The notes: generated by a model not told the origin, from the sequence alone. A DNA stretch of 64,000 bases from Blastococcus_B deserti (GCF_042682525.1 NZ_JBHUHP010000010.1:186001-250000); one strand, 5' to 3'; numbered from the stretch's first letter, positions 33,963-43,756 are shown. Program-made: numbers and translations.

Positions 33963-35219
33963 ATGGCTTCGATCGAGATGCGCAACATCGTCAAGCAGTA
34001 CGGCGACGGGTTCCCCGCGGTCAACGACGTCAGCCTGGACATCGCCGACGGGGAGTTCATGATCCTGGTCGGCCCCTCCGGCTGCGGGAAGTCGACGCTG
34101 CTCCGGATGATCGTGGGGCTGGAGGACATCACCAGCGGTGACATGATCATCGGCGGCAAGCGGGTGAACGACCTGGCACCCCGTGACCGCAACCTGTCGA
34201 TGGTGTTCCAGAACTACGCTCTGTACCCGCACATGACGGTGTACGAGAACATCGCCTTCCCGCTGCGGCTGTCGAAGACCCCCGACGAGGAGGTGCGCCG
34301 CCGCGTTACCGAGGCCGCCGAGGTGCTCGAGCTCAAGGACCACCTCGAGCGCAAGCCGGCCAACCTCTCGGGTGGCCAGCGGCAGCGCGTCGCCATGGGG
34401 CGGGCCATCGTCCGGCAGGCCGAGGCCTTCCTCTTCGACGAGCCGCTGTCCAACCTCGACGCCAAGCTGCGCGGGCAGATGCGGACGGAGATCGCCCGGC
34501 TGCAGCGGCGGCTGGGGATCACGACGGTCTACGTCACCCACGACCAGACCGAGGCGATGACGCTCGGCGACCGGGTGTGCGTGCTCCGCAAGGGGAAGAT
34601 CCAGCAGGTCGCCTCGCCGCGCGAGCTCTACGAGCAGCCGGTCAACCTCTTCGTGGCCGGCTTCATCGGCTCGCCCCCCATGAACTTCCTGCCGGCGACG
34701 CCCGAGGGCAACGGGTTGAGGACACCGTTCGGCACGATCCAGCTCGACGAGCGCCGGGCCGCCGCGGTGCGCGGCCGCGACCTCCTCCTGGTCGGCATCC
34801 GTCCGGAGTACTTCGAGGACGCGTCGCTGGTCGACGAGGCCAAGCGCCCGCTCGGGTCGCTCTTCCGCGCGCGGGTCGACGTCACCGAGTGGCTCGGCGA
34901 CTCCCAGTTCGCCTACATCCCCTACGAGGCGCCCGAGGCGGTGACCGCGCAGCTGCGCGACCTGTCGCGGGAGCTGGACTCCGAGGAGCTGCGCACCCAG
35001 GCGATCGTCTCCATCGACTCGACCAGCCGGATCCGTGAGGGCCGAGAGGCCGAGTTCTGGCTCGACAGCCGCAAGGTGCACGTCTTCGACCCCACCTCCG
35101 GGGAGAACCTGACCCGCGACGCCGAGGCCGGCGCCGAGCTGACGCGGATGGCGACGCAGGACCGGGTCGAGCAGGTCGACGAGGCCACGGGCGGTACCAC
35201 CAGGGTCGGGGCTGCCTGA
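33963..35219 (+). CDS. Sugar ABC importer ATPase, SugC type
   Basis: ATPase of 418 aa. Walker A GPSGCGKST (37-45), signature LSGGQRQR, Walker B FLFDEP, VTHDQTEAM switch, then an OB/TOBE domain longer than that of the other ATPase in the window and ending in a charged tail of about 45 residues. An in-frame upstream ATG at 33879 overlaps sugB and lacks a ribosome-binding site; ATG at 33963 follows GAGGGGACGAG and starts at the fold. It likely powers the LpqY-like importer. Confidence 0.93.
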   Translation: MASIEMRNIVKQYGDGFPAVNDVSLDIADGEFMILVGPSGCGKSTLLRMIVGLEDITSGDMIIGGKRVNDLAPRDRNLSMVFQNYALYPHMTVYENIAFPLRLSKTPDEEVRRRVTEAAEVLELKDHLERKPANLSGGQRQRVAMGRAIVRQAEAFLFDEPLSNLDAKLRGQMRTEIARLQRRLGITTVYVTHDQTEAMTLGDRVCVLRKGKIQQVASPRELYEQPVNLFVAGFIGSPPMNFLPATPEGNGLRTPFGTIQLDERRAAAVRGRDLLLVGIRPEYFEDASLVDEAKRPLGSLFRARVDVTEWLGDSQFAYIPYEAPEAVTAQLRDLSRELDSEELRTQAIVSIDSTSRIREGREAEFWLDSRKVHVFDPTSGENLTRDAEAGAELTRMATQDRVEQVDEATGGTTRVGAA

Positions 35220-35225
35220 ACGGAG

Positions 35226-35285
35226 AGGACGACCCTTCCCCCACGCCTCGCCCGCTCGGCGCGGGACCCTGGAGGGCGGCCGTCC
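35226..35285 (+). repeat. Dispersed hairpin element, copy 5, overlapping a ribosome-binding site
   Basis: Fills the 66-bp gap between the ATPase and the GH13 gene. It has AGGACGACCCTTCC, then CCCCACGCCTCGCCCGCTC, then GGGACCCTGGAGGG and GGCC. The stem is imperfect (CCCTTCC with GGAGGG, one bulge). The right arm GGAGGG (35271-35276) is also the Shine-Dalgarno sequence of the GH13 gene at 35286. Confidence 0.6.
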
Positions 35286-36932
35286 ATGACCTCACCCGAC
35301 GATTGGTGGCGGGACGCCGTCGTCTACGAGGTGTACCTGCGGAGCTTCGCGGACTCGGACGGCGACGGGATCGGCGACCTCGGCGGCCTGCGCAGGAGGC
35401 TCCCGTACCTCGCCGACCTGGGCGTCGACGCGCTGTGGATCACCCCCTGGTACCCGTCGCCGATGGCCGACGGCGGGTACGACGTCGCCGACTACTGCGA
35501 CATCGATCCCCGCTTCGGCACGCTGGCCGACGCCGACGCGCTGCTCGCCGAGGCCCACGCGCTGGGCCTGCGGGTGATCACCGACATGGTCGCCAACCAC
35601 ACCTCCGAGCAGCACCCGTGGTTCCGGGCGGCACTGGCCGCCGGGCCCGGGTCCCCCGAGCGCGGCCGGTACTTCTTCCGCGACGGCCGGGCCGGGGGCT
35701 CGCAGCCGCCGAACGACTGGATCAGTGCGTTCGGCGGTCCGGCCTGGACCCGGGTGCGGGAGCCCGACGGCTCCCCGGGCCAGTGGTACCTGCACCTGTT
35801 CGCCCCCGAGCAGCCCGACCTGGACTGGCAGCATCCCGGCGTGCGGGAGGACTTCGACGCCATCCTCCGGTTCTGGTTCGACCGCGGGATCGACGGCCTC
35901 CGGGTCGACGCGGCACCCGCCATGGCGAAGGTGACCGGCCTGCCCGATGCCGGGCACGGGCCGGGAGCGCTGTTCGAGTCGCGTGCCTGGGTGGGCAATC
36001 CGCACTGGGACGTCGACGAGGTGCACGACATCCTGCGCCGCTGGCGGCGGATCGGGGACTCCTACGAGGGCGGCCGGCTCTTCGTGACGGAGGCCGTGGT
36101 CAACGGCCCCGAACGGCTGAGCCGCTACGTGCGGCCCGACGAGATGCACACCAGCTTCAACTTCGACTACCTGAGCTGCCCGTGGGACGCCGGCCGGCTC
36201 CGCGCCGTGATCGACGCCAGCCTGGCCGCGCTGGAGCCGGTCGGGGCACCGGCCACCTGGGTGCTGTCCAGCCACGACGAGACCCGCCACGTGACCCGCT
36301 TCGGCCGGCAGCGGACCGGGGCGGCCACGATGGGTTTCGACACCGCGGAGGCGGCGACCGACCTGGCGCTCGGCCTGCGCCGGGCGCGCGCCGCGGCCCT
36401 GCTCACCCTCGCCCTGCCCGGCTCCGCCTACGTCTACCAGGGCGAGGAGCTCGGTCTGCCCGAGGTGGAGGACCTGCCGGAGGAGGTGCTGCAGGACCCG
36501 ACCTGGGAGCGCTCCGGCCACACCGCCCGGGGCCGCGACGGCTGCCGGGTGCCGATCCCGTGGGAGGGCGACCGTCCCCCCTTCGGCTTCACCGAGGACG
36601 GCGTCCAGCCGTGGCTGCCCCAGCCGGCCGACTGGGCGGACCGCACCGTGGCCGCCGAGCTGGCGCAGCCGGCGTCGACCCTGTCGCTGTACCGCAGCGC
36701 GCTCCGGTTGCGCCGCCGCCTCATCGGCGGGACCGACGTGCCGCTGTCCTGGCACGACGCGGGAGACGCCGTCCTGTCCTTCGGCCGCGGGCCGACGTTC
36801 CGGTGCGTCGTCAACCTGTCCGGGCAGCACGTCCCCCTGCCCGCAGCCGGCCGCGTCGTCCTGGTCAGTGGTCCCTGCGCCGGGGGCCTCCCGCCCGACA
36901 CGGCCGCGTGGCTGCAGATCGCCGACACCTGA
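35286..36932 (+). CDS. GH13 alpha-glucosidase/alpha-amylase family hydrolase
   Basis: Cytoplasmic (no signal peptide) GH13 enzyme of 548 aa. It opens with WWRDAVVYEVYLRSFADSDG, has ITDMVANHTSEQHPWF (region I), DGLRVDAAPAMAK (nucleophile Asp, region II), FVTEAVV (acid/base Glu, region III) and LSSHDETRH (region IV Asp, where NHD is more common). It closes with an all-beta C-terminal domain (LSLYRSALRLRRRL onward). It lies directly behind the importer and would hydrolyse the imported alpha-linked disaccharide to glucose. Confidence 0.92.
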   Translation: MTSPDDWWRDAVVYEVYLRSFADSDGDGIGDLGGLRRRLPYLADLGVDALWITPWYPSPMADGGYDVADYCDIDPRFGTLADADALLAEAHALGLRVITDMVANHTSEQHPWFRAALAAGPGSPERGRYFFRDGRAGGSQPPNDWISAFGGPAWTRVREPDGSPGQWYLHLFAPEQPDLDWQHPGVREDFDAILRFWFDRGIDGLRVDAAPAMAKVTGLPDAGHGPGALFESRAWVGNPHWDVDEVHDILRRWRRIGDSYEGGRLFVTEAVVNGPERLSRYVRPDEMHTSFNFDYLSCPWDAGRLRAVIDASLAALEPVGAPATWVLSSHDETRHVTRFGRQRTGAATMGFDTAEAATDLALGLRRARAAALLTLALPGSAYVYQGEELGLPEVEDLPEEVLQDPTWERSGHTARGRDGCRVPIPWEGDRPPFGFTEDGVQPWLPQPADWADRTVAAELAQPASTLSLYRSALRLRRRLIGGTDVPLSWHDAGDAVLSFGRGPTFRCVVNLSGQHVPLPAAGRVVLVSGPCAGGLPPDTAAWLQIADT

Positions 36933-36941
36933 CGGGGACCG

Positions 36942-37604
36942 GTGCCGCGACGTCCCGCTGCCGGGTCCGCGGCTATCGTCGTGGGCACGGCGGCCGACCG
37001 GCGGCCGGGGAAACGACACCGAGCCGAGGAGCCCGTCCTGTCCGAGCAGCCCGACGCGGTCGACGGCTCCGCCGTCCCGGGGCGGCGTCCGCGGACCCGG
37101 CTCCTGCTGGCCCTCGCCGCCGGCGTCCTGGTGGCCGACCTGGTCACCAAGCTGGCGGTGGTGGCGACCATCGAGCCGGGGGAGGACATCCGGCTGCTCG
37201 GCGGCGCCCTGTACCTCACCCATCTGCGCAACACCGGCGCGGCGTTCTCCTTCGCGGAGGGCTTCACCGTGGTGTTCACCCTGGTCGCCGTGGCCGTCGC
37301 CGTCGTCATCGTCCGGGTCGCGCGGCGGCTGTTCTCCACGGCCTGGGCCGTCACCCTCGGCCTGGTCCTTGGCGGGGCGCTCGGCAATCTGATCGACCGG
37401 GTGTTCCGGGATCCCGGGTTCCTGCGCGGGGGAGTCGTCGACTTCCTCTCGGTGTTCGGGCCCGACGGGCAGGTCTGGCCGGTGTTCAACATCGCCGACT
37501 CGGCGATCGTCTGCGGCGGCGTCCTGGGCGCGGTGCTGGCGCTGCGCGGCATCGAGTTCGACGGCTCCCGCGGCAAGGACGAGGCGGCCGCCGACGCCGC
37601 CTGA
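36942..37604 (+). CDS. lspA: Lipoprotein signal peptidase LspA (SPase II)
   Basis: Membrane aspartyl protease that cleaves lipoprotein signal peptides. Four hydrophobic segments are seen; NTGAAFSF, GGALGNLIDRV (catalytic Asp) and FNIADSAI (second catalytic Asp) are intact. The conserved part begins about residue 50 (RTRLLLALAAGVLVADLVTK), so the first 45-50 residues are an extension whose start is uncertain: GTG at 36942 has GGGGA upstream; GTG at 36981 is an alternative. Two lipoproteins in this window are its obvious substrates. Confidence 0.93.
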   Translation: MPRRPAAGSAAIVVGTAADRRPGKRHRAEEPVLSEQPDAVDGSAVPGRRPRTRLLLALAAGVLVADLVTKLAVVATIEPGEDIRLLGGALYLTHLRNTGAAFSFAEGFTVVFTLVAVAVAVVIVRVARRLFSTAWAVTLGLVLGGALGNLIDRVFRDPGFLRGGVVDFLSVFGPDGQVWPVFNIADSAIVCGGVLGAVLALRGIEFDGSRGKDEAAADAA

Positions 37605-37639
37605 GCCGTGCGGCTCCGCGGGCACGTCACAATGGGTCG

Positions 37640-38608
37640 GTGACCAGCTCTCCGGGCCTGCCGTCGACGGGGATGCCCCCGTCCGGGCAGCACCGTGCCC
37701 TGCCGGTGCCCGACGGGCTCGAGGGGCAGCGGGTGGACCAGGCGCTCTCGCGGCTGTTCGGCCTCTCCCGGACGGCGGCGGCCGACGTCGCCGACGCCGG
37801 CCACGTCGTGGTGGATGGCCGCGTCCGCGGCAAGGGCGACCGGCTCACCGGCGGCAGCTGGCTCGAGGTCGAGCTGCCGCCGCCGCCGGGCGAACCGGTC
37901 GCGCCCCGGCCGGTCGAGGGGATAACCATCCTCCATGACGACGACGACCTCGTCGTCGTCGACAAGCCCGTCGGCGTCGCGGCCCATCCCAGTCCCGGCT
38001 GGGACGGGCCCACGGTCGTCGGCGGCCTGGCCGCGGCCGGCTACCGGATCTCCACCTCGGGTGCCGCGGAGCGGCAGGGCGTCGTGCACCGCCTCGATGC
38101 CGCGACCACCGGCGTCATGGTGGTCGCCAAGAGCGAGCGGGCCTACACCGCCCTCAAGGCGGCCTTCAAGGGGCGCACGGTCGAGAAGGGGTACCACGCG
38201 CTCGTCCAGGGCCACCCCGACCCCTCCCGCGGGACGATCGACGCGCCGATCGACCGCCATCCGCGGCACGACTGGAAGTTCGCCGTGGTCACCGGCGGCC
38301 GCCCGTCGGTCACCCACTACGAGGTGGTCGAGGCGTTCCCCGCCGCGAGCCTGGTCGACATCCGGCTGGAGACGGGGCGCACCCACCAGATCCGGGTGCA
38401 CTTCTCCGCCCTGCGGCACCCCTGCGTGGGCGACACGACCTACGGCGCCGACCCGACGTTGGCCGCCCGGCTGGGGGTCGAGCGGCAATGGCTGCACGCC
38501 GTCCGGCTGGGGTTCCCGCACCCCGCGGACGGCCGCTGGGTGGAGTTCGCCAGCGACTATCCGCCCGACCTCGCCGGCGCGCTGGCCGTCCTGCGCGCCG
38601 AGGCCTGA
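37640..38608 (+). CDS. RluD-type 23S rRNA pseudouridine synthase
   Basis: RluA/RluD family, 322 aa. An S4-like RNA-binding domain (VDQALSRLFGLSRTAAADVADAGHVVVDG) precedes the catalytic domain with HRLDAATTG (catalytic Asp) and GRTHQIRVHFSAL. It converts specific uridines to pseudouridine, probably in 23S rRNA. lspA followed by rluD is a common order. GTG at 37640. Confidence 0.93.
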   Translation: MTSSPGLPSTGMPPSGQHRALPVPDGLEGQRVDQALSRLFGLSRTAAADVADAGHVVVDGRVRGKGDRLTGGSWLEVELPPPPGEPVAPRPVEGITILHDDDDLVVVDKPVGVAAHPSPGWDGPTVVGGLAAAGYRISTSGAAERQGVVHRLDAATTGVMVVAKSERAYTALKAAFKGRTVEKGYHALVQGHPDPSRGTIDAPIDRHPRHDWKFAVVTGGRPSVTHYEVVEAFPAASLVDIRLETGRTHQIRVHFSALRHPCVGDTTYGADPTLAARLGVERQWLHAVRLGFPHPADGRWVEFASDYPPDLAGALAVLRAEA

Positions 38609-38618
38609 TCCCCTCGCC

Positions 38619-39401
38619 GTGAGCGGCCTGCCCGGCTCACTGGCCGACTTCGGCCCCGCGGCCCTGGCGGCGGTCGTGGTCGCGGGCTACCTGGTCGTCG
38701 GCGAGCCGATGGTGGGCCACGTGCTGCACCGGCGCTTCGAGGGCCGGCTCCGGGAGGATCCGGGGGCCCGCCGCTCGTTCTACCGGCGGCTGCTCGTGCT
38801 CGAGTGGGGGCTGGCCGTCGTCGCCCTGGTCGTCTGGCTGTCGGCCCCCGGTGTCGACGCCGGCGAGGTGGGTCTCCGCTGGCCGCAGCAGTGGCCCGGG
38901 CCGCTGACGGGGCTGGTGGTGCTGTTGGTCCTGGCCTTCGTCGTCGTCTCCACCCGCGTGCTGCGGTCCGGTGCGCTGCTCGAGGGGGCCGAGCCGGTCC
39001 GCAGGCCCGGGGAGGCGCGCCACGCCGAGCCGCCGGGACAGGCCACGCTGGCGCTGCTGCCGCGGACGGCTGGTGAGCGGCGGCTGTTCACGCTGGTGGG
39101 GGTGACCGCCGGGGTGTGCGAGGAGTGGCTCTACCGGGGCTTCTTCCTGGCGGTGGTCGCTGCGCTGGCCGGCGGCCCGCCCACCGGGGTGCTGGTCCTC
39201 GTGGCGGCCGCCGCGTTCGGGCTGGCGCACGCCTACCAGGGCGGGGTGGGGATCGTCACGACCGGGCTGCTCGGCGGAGTCATGGCCGCCGTCTACCTGC
39301 AGACCGGGTCGCTGCTCCTGCCGGTGCTCCTGCACGCCGTCATCGACCTGCGGTTCCTGCTCGTCCCGGCGCGGGCGCTGCCCGCCGCGCGGCCGGCGTG
39401 A
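38619..39401 (+). CDS. CPBP family intramembrane metalloprotease
   Basis: CAAX protease/bacteriocin-processing (Abi, PF02517) membrane protein of 260 aa. About seven hydrophobic segments; motif 1 EEWLYRGF (E168, E169, R173), FGLAHAYQG (motif 2 His), and HAVID near the C-terminus are present, so it is probably active. Substrate is unknown. GTG at 38619 lies 10 bases after the pseudouridine synthase stop. Its stop overlaps the GNAT start (GTGA). Confidence 0.9.
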   Translation: MSGLPGSLADFGPAALAAVVVAGYLVVGEPMVGHVLHRRFEGRLREDPGARRSFYRRLLVLEWGLAVVALVVWLSAPGVDAGEVGLRWPQQWPGPLTGLVVLLVLAFVVVSTRVLRSGALLEGAEPVRRPGEARHAEPPGQATLALLPRTAGERRLFTLVGVTAGVCEEWLYRGFFLAVVAALAGGPPTGVLVLVAAAAFGLAHAYQGGVGIVTTGLLGGVMAAVYLQTGSLLLPVLLHAVIDLRFLLVPARALPAARPA

Positions 39402-39841
39402 CCGGGGCGAGCGCGGTGCGTGCGTCGGTGGCGACGCCCGCGGACTGGCCCGAGATCGCGGCGCTGCGCACCCGGGTCTTCGTCGAGGAGCAGGGTGTTC
39501 CCCCCGAGATCGAGCAGGACGACGCCGACGCGACGGCCGTGCACGCGCTGAGCCGGGACGTGGACGGCCGGGTGGTCGCCACCGGCCGGCTGGTGCTCCG
39601 GCACGACGGGACGGCGTCGATCGGGCGGATGGCGGCCGATGCGTCGGTCCGCGGCCGCGGGCACGGGGCGGCCGTGCTGGCCGAGCTGCACCGCCAGGCG
39701 GCCCTGCGCGGCGTGACCGAGATCGAGCTGCACGCGCAGCTGACCGCCCGCGGCTTCTACGAGCGGGCCGGGTACACGCCGGTCGGCGGGGTGTACGAGG
39801 AGGCCGGCATCGCGCACGTGACGATGGTCCGGCGGGTCTGA
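39398..39841 (+). CDS. GNAT N-acetyltransferase, ElaA type
   Basis: 147-aa acetyltransferase with LRTRVFVEEQGVPPEIEQDD (ElaA-like beginning), an acetyl-CoA loop VRGRGHGAAVLAELH and GFYERAGYTPVG near the end. GTG at 39398 is in a 4-base overlap with the protease gene. Substrate cannot be told from sequence. Confidence 0.88.
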   Translation: MTGASAVRASVATPADWPEIAALRTRVFVEEQGVPPEIEQDDADATAVHALSRDVDGRVVATGRLVLRHDGTASIGRMAADASVRGRGHGAAVLAELHRQAALRGVTEIELHAQLTARGFYERAGYTPVGGVYEEAGIAHVTMVRRV

Positions 39842-40180
39842 GGGCGGCCTCCTGCGAGGGCCCGGCCCCGTCCCGGGTACCGCCCTGAGCGTGCGAAGGT
39901 GGGGAGGACGGGGTCCTTCGTGGATCGGTCCGCCTGTGAGGAGACACGTTCTGTCAGACCCTCGGCGTAGACACCTTCCAGTGCGAGGATCAGGGGCAAC
40001 CCAGACACCTCCCGAAGGCCCCGTGCCGAGGGAGATCGCACGCCGGTCTTCCCCGCCGGTCGCCCGCCGGAGTCCCTGCGCGCCGGAGACACAGCGCGCA
40101 GAGATCCAGCGCGCGGAGACACCGCTCGCCGGAGACACTGCCGGCGGGCACGCACGACCACCGAGGAGCACCGACCGCCC
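39842..40180. other. 339-bp intergenic region before dnaE
   Basis: No gene is seen. It holds copy 6 of the dispersed hairpin (39864-39917) and three short CGGAGACAC repeats (40084, 40114, 40130) just before dnaE. No clear promoter hexamers are visible. Confidence 0.6.
39864..39917 (-). repeat. Dispersed covarying hairpin element, copy 6
   Basis: Minus orientation, 23 bp after the GNAT stop. Plus-strand CCCCGTCC (39866-39873) pairs perfectly with GGACGGGG (39906-39913). The core GAGCGTGCGAAGGTGGGG and the AGGAC end (as GTCCT at 39913-39917) match other copies. Confidence 0.7.
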
Positions 40181-43100
40181 GTGAGCAGCACTGCCAGTTC
40201 CCGATCCGCGGGGTCCTCGTTCGCGCACCTGCACGTCCACACCGAGTACTCGATGCTCGACGGCGCGGCCAAGCTCCCCGAGGTCACCGCGGCGGCGGCC
40301 GCCGAGGGCATGCCGGCCCTCGCCATGACCGACCACGGCAACGTCTTCGGCGCCTACGACTTCTACAAGCAGGCGACGGGTGCCGGGATCAAGCCGATCA
40401 TCGGCATGGAGGGCTACTACACGCCCGGTTCCCGGTTCGACCGCGCCCCCTTCGACTTCGGCGACAACCTCATCGACGAGGAGGGCGACGGCGGGTCCAA
40501 CCGCGGCAAGGCCGCGTACACCCACATGACGCTCCTGGCGCGGACGACGGAGGGCATGCACAACCTCTTCCGCATCTCCTCGCTGGCCAGCCTCGAGGGG
40601 CAGTACCGCAAGCCGCGCTTCGACCGCGACCTCCTCGAGCGCTACGGCAAGGGCCTGATCGCCACCACCGGCTGCCCGTCGGGCGAGGTGAACATGTGGC
40701 TGCGGGCCGGCAAGTTCGACCAGGCCCGGCAGGCCGCGGCGGACTTCCAGGACATCTTCGGCAAGGAGAACTTCTACGCCGAGCTGATGGACCACGGGCT
40801 GGCCATCGAGCAGAAGACCCGCCCGCAGCTGCTGAAGATCGCCGAGGACCTCGGCATCCCGCTCCTGGCGACCAACGACCTGCACTACACGCACAAGGAG
40901 GACGCCGACGCCCACGACGCGCTCCTGTGCATCCAGACCGGCTCGCGGCTGAACGAGACCAACCGCTTCCGGTTCAACGGCGACGGTTACTACCTGAAGA
41001 GCGCCGCGGAGATGCGGGCGCTGTTCACCGACCTGCCGGAGGCCTGCGACAACACCCTCCTGGTCGCCGAGCAGTGCGAGGTGACGTTCACCGAGGGCGC
41101 CGACCTCATGCCCCGCTTCCCCCTGCCGCCGGGTGAGGACGAGACCTCCTGGTTCGTCAAGGAGGTCGAGCGGGGGCTGCACAAGCGCTGGCCGAACGGG
41201 ATCCCCGACCACGTGCGCAAGCAGGCTGACTACGAGGTCGGGATCATCACCCAGATGGGCTTCCCGGGGTACTTCCTCGTGGTCGCCGACTTCATCAACT
41301 GGGCCAAGGACAACGGCATCCGCGTCGGTCCCGGCCGTGGCTCGGCTGCCGGCTCGCTGGCCGCCTACGCCATGGGCATCACCGACCTCGACCCGCTGGC
41401 CCACGGCCTGATCTTCGAGCGGTTCCTCAACCCCGAGCGCGTCTCCATGCCCGACGTCGACATCGACTTCGACGACCGCCGGCGCGGCGAGGTGATCCGC
41501 TACGTGTCGGAGAAGTACGGCGAGGAGCGGGTCAGCCAGATCGTCACCTACGGCACGATCAAGGCGAAGGCCGCGATCAAGGACGCCGCCCGCGTGCTCG
41601 ACCGGCCGTACTCGGTGGGCGACGAGCTGACCAAGCTCATGCCGCCGGCGGTCATGGGCAAGGACATCCCCCTGTCGGGCATCTTCGACCCGGCCCACCC
41701 CCGCCACAAGGAGGCCGCGGAGTTCCGGGCCCGCTACGAGTCCGACCCCGGCGCGGCGGAGGTGGTCGACCAGGCCCGGAAGCTCGAGGGGCTGAAGCGG
41801 CAGTGGGGGGTGCACGCCGCGGGCGTGATCATCGGGCGCTACCCGCTGATCGACAGCATCCCGATCATGCGACGGGAGTCCGACGGCGCGGTCATCACGC
41901 AGTTCGACTACCCCACCTGCGAGACGCTCGGGCTGTTGAAGATGGACTTCCTGGGGCTGCGCAACCTCACGGTCATCGACGACGCCCTGCGCAACATCGT
42001 CGCGAACGGCAAGGAGCCGATCGATCTCGACGAGATCAGCAAGGACCTGACCGACAAGAACACCTACGAGCTGCTGGCCCGGGGTGACACCCTGGGCGTC
42101 TTCCAGTTCGACGGCGGCCCGATGCGGTCGCTGCTGCGGCTGATGCGGCCGGACAACTTCGAGGACATCTCCGCCGTCGGCGCGCTCTACCGGCCCGGCC
42201 CGATGGGTGCGAACTCGCACACCAACTACGCGCTGCGCAAGAACGGGCAGCAGGAGATCACGCCGATCCACCCGGAGCTCGCCGAGCCGCTGGAGGAGAT
42301 CCTCGGCCAGACCTACGGCCTGATCGTCTACCAGGAGCAGGTCATGGCGATCGCGCAGAAGGTCGCCGGGTACTCCCTCGGCAAGGCCGACCTGCTGCGC
42401 CGCGCGATGGGCAAGAAGAAGAAGTCGGTCCTGGACGCGGAGTTCGTCGGCTTCGAGGCCGGCATGAAGGAGCGCGGCTACTCCGACGCGGCGATCAAGA
42501 CCCTCTGGGACATCCTCGTCCCGTTCGCCGACTACGCGTTCAACAAGGCGCACTCGGCGGCGTACGGCCTGGTGTCGTACTGGACGGCGTACCTCAAGGC
42601 CAACTACCCGACCGAGTACATGGCCGCGCTGCTCACCAGCGTCGGCGACGACAAGGACAAGCGGCCGATCTACCTCGCCGAGTGCCGCCGGATGGGCATC
42701 AAGGTCCTGCCGCCGGACGTCAACGAGTCGGCGGCGGACTTCACCCCGGTCGGCAGCGACATCCGCTTCGGGCTGGCGTCGGTGCGCAACGTGGGGCACA
42801 ACGTCGTGGACTCGATCGTCCGGGCGCGTGAGCAGAACGGGGCGTTCAAGGACTTCCCCGACTTCATGCGCAAGATCGACACGGTGGCCTGCAACAAGAA
42901 GGTCATCGAGTCCCTGGCCAAGGCCGGCGCCTTCGACTCCATGGGTCACTCCCGGCAGGGCATCGCCGCGGTCCACGCCCAGGCCGTCGACTCCGCCATG
43001 GCACTCAAGCGCAAGGAGGCCGAGGGCCAGTTCGACCTGTTCGGCAGCTTCGGAGACGGCGCGGGGGAGGACGACCCGTTCGGTGGGGCGCTGGACATCG

Positions 43101-43756
43101 TGATCCCGACGGCCGACTGGTCGAAGTCCGAGCGGCTGGTCTTCGAACGCGACATGCTCGGGCTCTACGTGTCCGACCACCCGCTGCACGGCGTGGAGCA
43201 CGTGCTGGCGGCCAACGCCGACACCCCCATCGCCGAGATCAACGCCGGTGGCGTCGAGGACGGCGCGAACGTGACCATCGCGGGCATCCTCACCGCGGTC
43301 GGGCCGCGCACCAACAAGCAGGGCGCCCCCTGGGCCATCGCCACCCTGGAGGACCTCGAGTCCGGCATCGAGGTGCTCTTCTTCCCGAAGACGTGGGCCG
43401 AGGTGTCGGAGAAGGTGGTCCGCGACCAGATCGTCGTCATCAAGGGCCGGATCAGCCGGCGCGACGACCAGCCTTCGCTGTTCGCCTCCGAGGTGACCAT
43501 TCCCGAGCTGACCGAGGGGCCCCGCGGCCCGGTGCTGGTGTCGATGGCGGCGGCTCGCTGCACCCCGCCGGTCGTGGAACGCCTGCGCGAGGTGCTCGGC
43601 AGCCATCCCGGCACCACCGAGGTGCAGCTCAAGCTGGTCAACGGCAGCCGCGAGACGGTGCTGCGCCTCGACCAAGGGCTCCGAGTGCGCCCGAGCACCG
43701 CGCTGATGGGCGACATCAAGGCCCTGCTCGGCCCCACGAGCGTGGCGCTGCTGTGA
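40181..43756 (+). CDS. dnaE: DNA polymerase III alpha subunit DnaE
   Basis: Replicative polymerase, 1191 aa. PHP domain at the N-terminus (FAHLHVHTEYSMLDGAAKLPE), polymerase palm with VGPGRGSAAGSLAAY and the catalytic aspartates in MPDVDIDFDDRRRGEV, VHAAGVIIGRYP, QEQVMAIAQ, then a helix-hairpin-helix region and the OB domain (NVTIAGILTAVGPR). Length fits DnaE1. GTG at 40181 is chosen because it is the last start before the PHP domain; the ribosome-binding site is poor. Confidence 0.97.
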   Translation: MSSTASSRSAGSSFAHLHVHTEYSMLDGAAKLPEVTAAAAAEGMPALAMTDHGNVFGAYDFYKQATGAGIKPIIGMEGYYTPGSRFDRAPFDFGDNLIDEEGDGGSNRGKAAYTHMTLLARTTEGMHNLFRISSLASLEGQYRKPRFDRDLLERYGKGLIATTGCPSGEVNMWLRAGKFDQARQAAADFQDIFGKENFYAELMDHGLAIEQKTRPQLLKIAEDLGIPLLATNDLHYTHKEDADAHDALLCIQTGSRLNETNRFRFNGDGYYLKSAAEMRALFTDLPEACDNTLLVAEQCEVTFTEGADLMPRFPLPPGEDETSWFVKEVERGLHKRWPNGIPDHVRKQADYEVGIITQMGFPGYFLVVADFINWAKDNGIRVGPGRGSAAGSLAAYAMGITDLDPLAHGLIFERFLNPERVSMPDVDIDFDDRRRGEVIRYVSEKYGEERVSQIVTYGTIKAKAAIKDAARVLDRPYSVGDELTKLMPPAVMGKDIPLSGIFDPAHPRHKEAAEFRARYESDPGAAEVVDQARKLEGLKRQWGVHAAGVIIGRYPLIDSIPIMRRESDGAVITQFDYPTCETLGLLKMDFLGLRNLTVIDDALRNIVANGKEPIDLDEISKDLTDKNTYELLARGDTLGVFQFDGGPMRSLLRLMRPDNFEDISAVGALYRPGPMGANSHTNYALRKNGQQEITPIHPELAEPLEEILGQTYGLIVYQEQVMAIAQKVAGYSLGKADLLRRAMGKKKKSVLDAEFVGFEAGMKERGYSDAAIKTLWDILVPFADYAFNKAHSAAYGLVSYWTAYLKANYPTEYMAALLTSVGDDKDKRPIYLAECRRMGIKVLPPDVNESAADFTPVGSDIRFGLASVRNVGHNVVDSIVRAREQNGAFKDFPDFMRKIDTVACNKKVIESLAKAGAFDSMGHSRQGIAAVHAQAVDSAMALKRKEAEGQFDLFGSFGDGAGEDDPFGGALDIVIPTADWSKSERLVFERDMLGLYVSDHPLHGVEHVLAANADTPIAEINAGGVEDGANVTIAGILTAVGPRTNKQGAPWAIATLEDLESGIEVLFFPKTWAEVSEKVVRDQIVVIKGRISRRDDQPSLFASEVTIPELTEGPRGPVLVSMAAARCTPPVVERLREVLGSHPGTTEVQLKLVNGSRETVLRLDQGLRVRPSTALMGDIKALLGPTSVALL

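Noticed and set aside
40084..40138. Three CGGAGACAC repeats before dnaE as operator
   Set aside because: Irregular spacing (30 and 16 bp) and low information in GC-rich DNA; no support for a regulator.
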